NCBI GenBank assembly: GCA_963575745.1
Contig: CAUYUJ010014769.1
Coordinates: 192,742-256,741 of the forward strand
Length of the DNA: 64,000 nt
DNA from: Prorocentrum cordatum
Lineage: Eukaryota > Sar > Dinophyceae > Prorocentrales > Prorocentraceae
Reading direction: 5' to 3'
The translations under genes and the position numbers were made by a program. Position 1 is the first letter of the stretch. Each line of letters begins with the position of its first letter. Below the pieces are notes generated by a model. That model was not told the DNA's origin and did not search any database. It was given only the letters and a program-made list of their open reading frames with translations. Positions 60,263 through 64,000 of this stretch are shown one piece after another.

Positions 60263-60698
60263 ATGTCCCTGGACGTCTGCAGATGTCTGCAGATGTCTGC
60301 AGATGTCTGCGTATGTCTGTGGATGTCTGTGGGTGTCTGCGCGTGTCTGTGGAGTGTCTGCGGCGTGTCTGTGATGTGTCGGTGGAGTGTCTGTGGGGTG
60401 TCTGTGGATGTCTGTGGATGTCTGTGGATGTCTGTGGATGTCTGTGGATGTCTGTGGATGTCTGTGTTTGTCTGTGGATGTCTGTGGATGTCTGTGGATG
60501 TCTGCGGATGTCTGCGGATGTCTGTGTTTGTCTGTGTTTGTCTGTGGATGTCTGCGGATGTCTGTGGATGTCTGTGGATGTCTGTGTCTGTCTGTGTTTG
60601 TCTGTGGATGCCTGTGGATGTCTGTGTATGTCTGTGTTTGTCTGTGTTTGTCTGTGGATGTCTGCGGATGTCTGTGGATGTCTGTGGGATGTCTGCGT
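60263..60698 (+). repeat. 12-bp minisatellite, copy 2
   Basis: Counterpart of 43,390-43,825 with the same number of units and about four substitutions. Confidence 0.95.
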
Positions 60699-61160
60699 CT
60701 CGCGGGCCAAAACTCAGACATGCAGATCGAATGTCTGAGTTTCGCGGCCCAAAACTCAGACATGCCGACCGAATGTCTGAGCTTCGCGGCCCAAAACTCA
60801 GACACGCCGACCGAATGTCTGAGTTTCGCGGCCCAAAACTCAGACATGCCGACCGAATGTCTGAGTTTCGCGGCCCAAAACTCAGACATGCCGACCGAAT
60901 GTCTGAGTTCCGCGGCCTAAAACTCAGACACGCCGACCGAATGTCTGAGTTTCGCGGCCCAAAACTCAGACATGCCGACCGAATGTCTGAGTTTCGCGGG
61001 CCAAAACTCAGACATGCCGACCGACTGTTTGAGTTTCGCAGCCCAAAACTCAGACATTCGGTCGGGATGTCTGAGTATTGGCCCGCGAACTGCAGACATT
61101 CGATCGGGATGTCTGAGTTTTGGCCCGCGAGGCGCAGACATTTGGTCGGGCTGTTTTAGT
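60699..61160 (+). repeat. 42-bp hairpin tandem array, copy 2
   Basis: Counterpart of 43,826-44,280. All units are full length here, and the polarity switch is at about 61,060. Confidence 0.9.
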
Positions 61161-61245
61161 TGCTGTGCCAATCGCTACTGCCTGGATCGAGCGTGTGGTC
61201 CTCGGCGGGGAAAAAAAGGAGACAAGTTGTGAAACGACAGCTCAC

Positions 61246-62111
61246 TGCATCGTCTCGAGCCCGATGCCCCAGCCTGCCGCCGACGCCGCCCTTGGCGACA
61301 GGAGACGCACGTCTCTACTCTGAGCTGCGCCTGGGCTGCTGTCGGCCGTCGTCGCGACGACTGGGGCCTCGGCCGCGACCACCCCGCGGCTCACCCAGCC
61401 CTCCACGCTCTTGCTCGGGCTCGGGCAGGGCGGCCTGAGCGTGGGCTGGAGGAGCTCCTGGTGCTTCGTCACCGCCGCCGTCGTTGCCGTCGCACTCTGG
61501 GTGGAGAAGATGGCCTCGTCGTAGGCGTAACCCTGCGGCCCTTTGGTCCAGCGGGCGCAGATGTGGTCGATCTCGTCCACCTGGCGCCTGGTGTAGTCGA
61601 GCTCCCACGGCATCGGTCCGTGCACCATCTTGCCACGCTTGTCGTCCGTGGTGCCGATCGCGCTCCTCACCGCGCTGATGGCGTGGTGAATGTCGCGCAG
61701 CTGCTCTTTGAGGTAGAGCTCTGCCTGGCTGCGTTCAGCTTCTTCGTGCGGGTTCAGGCTCCTGACGTTCATGCGCCCGAGCGTGGTCACCACCCGCTCC
61801 CTCTGCTGGTGAAGGACGTGGAGTGTCATCTCGCCGTATTTGGTCGCCTCCTTGAACGCCTCGGACGTGCTCTGGAGTGTGTTGTGCGCGACCTCGAGCC
61901 TGTACGCCGCCGTGCCCGAGACCTGGTCAGCCACTCCGTAGCCCCCCCTCTCGTGGATCTTCTGCACTACCGTGGGCTGCGGGTTGAGCTCCGTCCCTGC
62001 TGCGGCTGACGCGGCTGGCTGCTGCTCGGTCGCCCCCGCTTGCTCCGCCGCCGTCTCCTGCGCCGCCATTGCCCAGGCCGTGGTTCCACGAGAAAGGCGG
62101 GCGGCGTGCAT
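61246..62111 (-). CDS. Exon or gene for helical Ala/Gln/Glu-rich protein (copy 2)
   Basis: 289 codons. It lacks the 60-bp duplication present in copy 1 and has a few replacements (Asp to Asn, Leu to Arg, Tyr to Cys, Ala to Thr). The single-unit form is the more likely ancestral one. Confidence 0.7.
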
Positions 62112-62243
62112 GTTCTGGCTTGCAGGTGTCCTGGGTCTGCTTTTACAATGCCCTGGAAGTCGCGAGAAAGCTCGAGTCGTAAATGGCCACTGGTAGTATG
62201 TCGGACTGGGTACTGGGTCTCGGTTTACCTTAGTTGACCCCGC

Positions 62244-62582
62244 CTAGTGGCGCATGGCACTGTCTAGCGAAAACAAGGGCCCAACGCCACAGCAACATTG
62301 GGCCATATTAGAAGCCACAGGGGTCTGCAAAGCCGTCAGAGTGTCACAGCATGCGACTATCGTACCTGTTTCTTGGGCCTCGAGGTTCCTCGGGGCGCAT
62401 TGTCCTGGGCCAGGTGAGCGCCATGACAGTGCACCCAGCATGGGCCCAACCGAATCACGTTCACCAAACATAGCTTGCACTGCACGCGTGAAGCCAGGTT
62501 GGCTTCTGCCATCTACCTGCCAGCGACTTTCATATTCAATGTCATCCAGTCTGGACGGCATGGCGTTCGCTGCACTCGTCAC
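62244..62582 (-). CDS. Candidate exon with PGPGQCAP (copy 2)
   Basis: Counterpart of 45,425-45,763; Tyr of PGPGQYAP is Cys here. The donor is conserved. Confidence 0.4.
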   Translation of the reverse strand: MTSAANAMPSRLDDIEYESRWQVDGRSQPGFTRAVQAMFGERDSVGPMLGALSWRSPGPGQCAPRNLEAQETGTIVACCDTLTALQTPVASNMAQCCCGVGPLFSLDSAMRH

Positions 62583-63144
62583 TGTTTGGGGTTCACGCTA
62601 GCAAGTGAGCTCGGCTGACCAAAAACCGTGCAAGACACATTAACGACAACAACAATGATACGGTGGCGAGACGGCAGGGTGGGCCTCTCCGTGCCCGTGC
62701 GCCTTCGCATTCCTCAGTCTTCTTCTGCTCCCCATCCCTATCTCTCCTCTTCTTCCTCCTCCTCATTCTCCTTCTCATCCTCCTCCTCCTCATTTCCCTC
62801 CGACTTTTTTCATGTATGTCCTCCTTCCCGTTTGAGGCGTCCTAGTTCTACAGATCTCATGTATCAATTTCCCTCACGGGCGGCTTCTTCCATCTTCCCT
62901 GCTTTCCCGCAGGTGAGGGGTTTGCCTAAGATGGGCCCGAGGGCGACGATTCACCGCAGACGGGCCAACGCGGCTCTGGACATGCTCTGGAGAAGCAGAA
63001 TTAGAAACGATCGCACTTAAGTCCCCCCCTTCCCAATTTCCTCAAGAGCATCCCAACGTCAACATCATATCACATCCGTATTCGTCAATATCATCTCATT
63101 TTCCGTTCTTTCCTCCGATTGGTCCTCTGCCGCAGCTATGGCGC

Positions 63145-63345
63145 ATCACCCCACTACCGCTGCCAGGGCAACTCGAACAGGCATCGTTGCTGGAGGGACA
63201 GCTCGGGACGAACGAGGAGGGGCGGCGACATTCTCCGATGCGCCTGCTGCCACAGCGGCACGCGGGGAGCTGGGGCCTCGAACACCGAAGTCTTCTCGTG
63301 CGGTGCCTCGCGCGGCGGCGTTCGCTCCCTTCCCTGCCATTACCT
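63145..63345 (-). CDS. Candidate exon, Ala/Arg/Ser-rich (partly outside the overlap)
   Basis: A minus frame reads MAGKGANAAARGTAREDFGV, then GASENVAAPPRSSRAVPP and VRVALAAV before a GT (GCG then GTAGTG). It lies upstream of the 62-kb exon on the same strand. Its left part recurs next to the gap at 46,320-46,400. Support is only an open frame with a possible donor. Confidence 0.25.
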
Positions 63346-64000
63346 TTCATTCCACTGCCCACTTCCCAATCATCACGACCAATACCCTCCCCCCGTGCGT
63401 AAAGTTGCTGATGTGCTACTGCCCTGCCATGTTCGCCCTGGCTGAAGTTGCGGACTCACCACCGCGACCGCATGTCTGAGTTCCGGCGGCAGAGACACAA
63501 TCACAGCGACCGACGACGCGGAGCACGCCAAGGGCCGCCCCGCTCCCCACCCACCCCTCGTGCCCGCCCTGTCTCCATTATTACATCCCCCTTGCCCTTC
63601 CACCCCTTGCCGCATTCCATCCTGCCATGCCCCTCCCACCCCCCTCAGTCGCACCACCTTGCGTTCTCCTGCCCCAGAACCGCACCCTGTGCCATGGCCT
63701 TCCCCCTGCGGCGGGGGGAGCATGCCTCCTGGCTCTCAGGCGCCGAGCACCGAGACGAAGCAAGCCTGGGGCCGCGGGAAAAAAAAAGAAGGAGATATAG
63801 GCCGAAAGGGAATCAGCGGGGTGAGTTTTTTTTGTTTCCATGAACGGTCGATGGCCAGACTCAGGTGCCGCACGGCGGCGGCTCCAGCGCAGCGCAGCGC
63901 AGAGCGCCGAGGCGCCCGTCCGCCCGCCCCAGCGAGAGCGGAGCCGCTCTGTTTGGCGCGAGCAACCTAGGACGTCGACTAGAACTCCTTGCCAGCGCTT
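63346..64000. other. Unassigned unique sequence
   Basis: C-rich, then GC-rich sequence with AAAAAAAGAAGG near 63,780 and GCGCAGCGCAGCGC near 63,890. Several short frames on both strands; none shows a domain or splice support. 63,472-63,483 has GCATGTCTGAGTTCC, a single stretch like the 42-bp hairpin unit. Confidence 0.5.

Larger units (their letters stand above)
46501..63222 (+). repeat. 17-kb near-identical segment, right copy
   Basis: It starts at the gap inside a satellite monomer equivalent to 29,273 and runs past the point equivalent to 46,400 into new sequence. It differs from the left copy by scattered substitutions and by indels in repeats. Confidence 0.95.

Overview
The window reads as nuclear DNA of a dinoflagellate. 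The support is: (i) a 22-base match (20 of 22 identical) at 377-398 to the dinoflagellate spliced-leader exon; (ii) a multi-exon gene whose introns begin with GC as often as GT; (iii) very GC-rich sequence crowded with simple repeats, satellites and broken transposable elements; (iv) every recognisable coding segment on the minus strand, as in the one-way gene arrays of dinoflagellates. The species cannot be decided from the sequence.

Layout. 1-1.8 kb: pentanucleotide and trinucleotide arrays holding the spliced-leader relic. 1.8-7.0 kb: four exons of a serine carboxypeptidase of family S28 (minus strand), with introns full of a dispersed repeat and two small inverted-repeat elements with TTAA flanks. 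7.0-8.2 kb: degenerate CCCAAGAGG-type repeat and no gene. 8.2-12.7 kb: a decayed LINE (endonuclease, reverse transcriptase, zinc-finger tail, ORF1-like segment). 12.7-14.8 and 19.5-21.9 kb: a composite repeat family. Between them, at 15.0-19.4 kb, lies a decayed Helitron-like element (Rep C-terminal part plus PIF1-type helicase) flanked by direct repeats of about 0.4 kb. 22-24.3 kb: microsatellites and strong hairpins. 24.4-25.8 kb: C-terminal half of a transposase-like dinoflagellate multicopy protein. 26.4-29.4 kb: satellites, one with a four-monomer higher-order period. 29.4-33.3 kb: an extremely CpG-rich block, then GT/GGT/poly-G.

33.4-46.4 kb holds the N-terminal half of a protein of the same transposase-like family (35.4-36.7 kb), a probable multi-exon gene for a charged, lysine-rich, probably nuclear protein (exons between 45.3 and 39.1 kb) and a tandem array of 42-bp hairpins. 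A 100-N gap sits at 46,401-46,500.

Everything from 29,273 to the gap is repeated, nearly identical and in the same order, from 46,501 to about 63,222. The left copy ends at the gap and the right copy begins at the gap, so this is most simply an unmerged overlap of two contig ends (two haplotypes, or two variants in the culture). A real 17-kb tandem duplication is the alternative. The copies differ by scattered substitutions, by array lengths and by a 60-bp in-frame duplication in one exon. Gene content should be counted once. Only 63,222-64,000 is new sequence after the overlap.

No operon-like functional system is visible. The window is one or two host genes embedded in transposon and satellite sequence.
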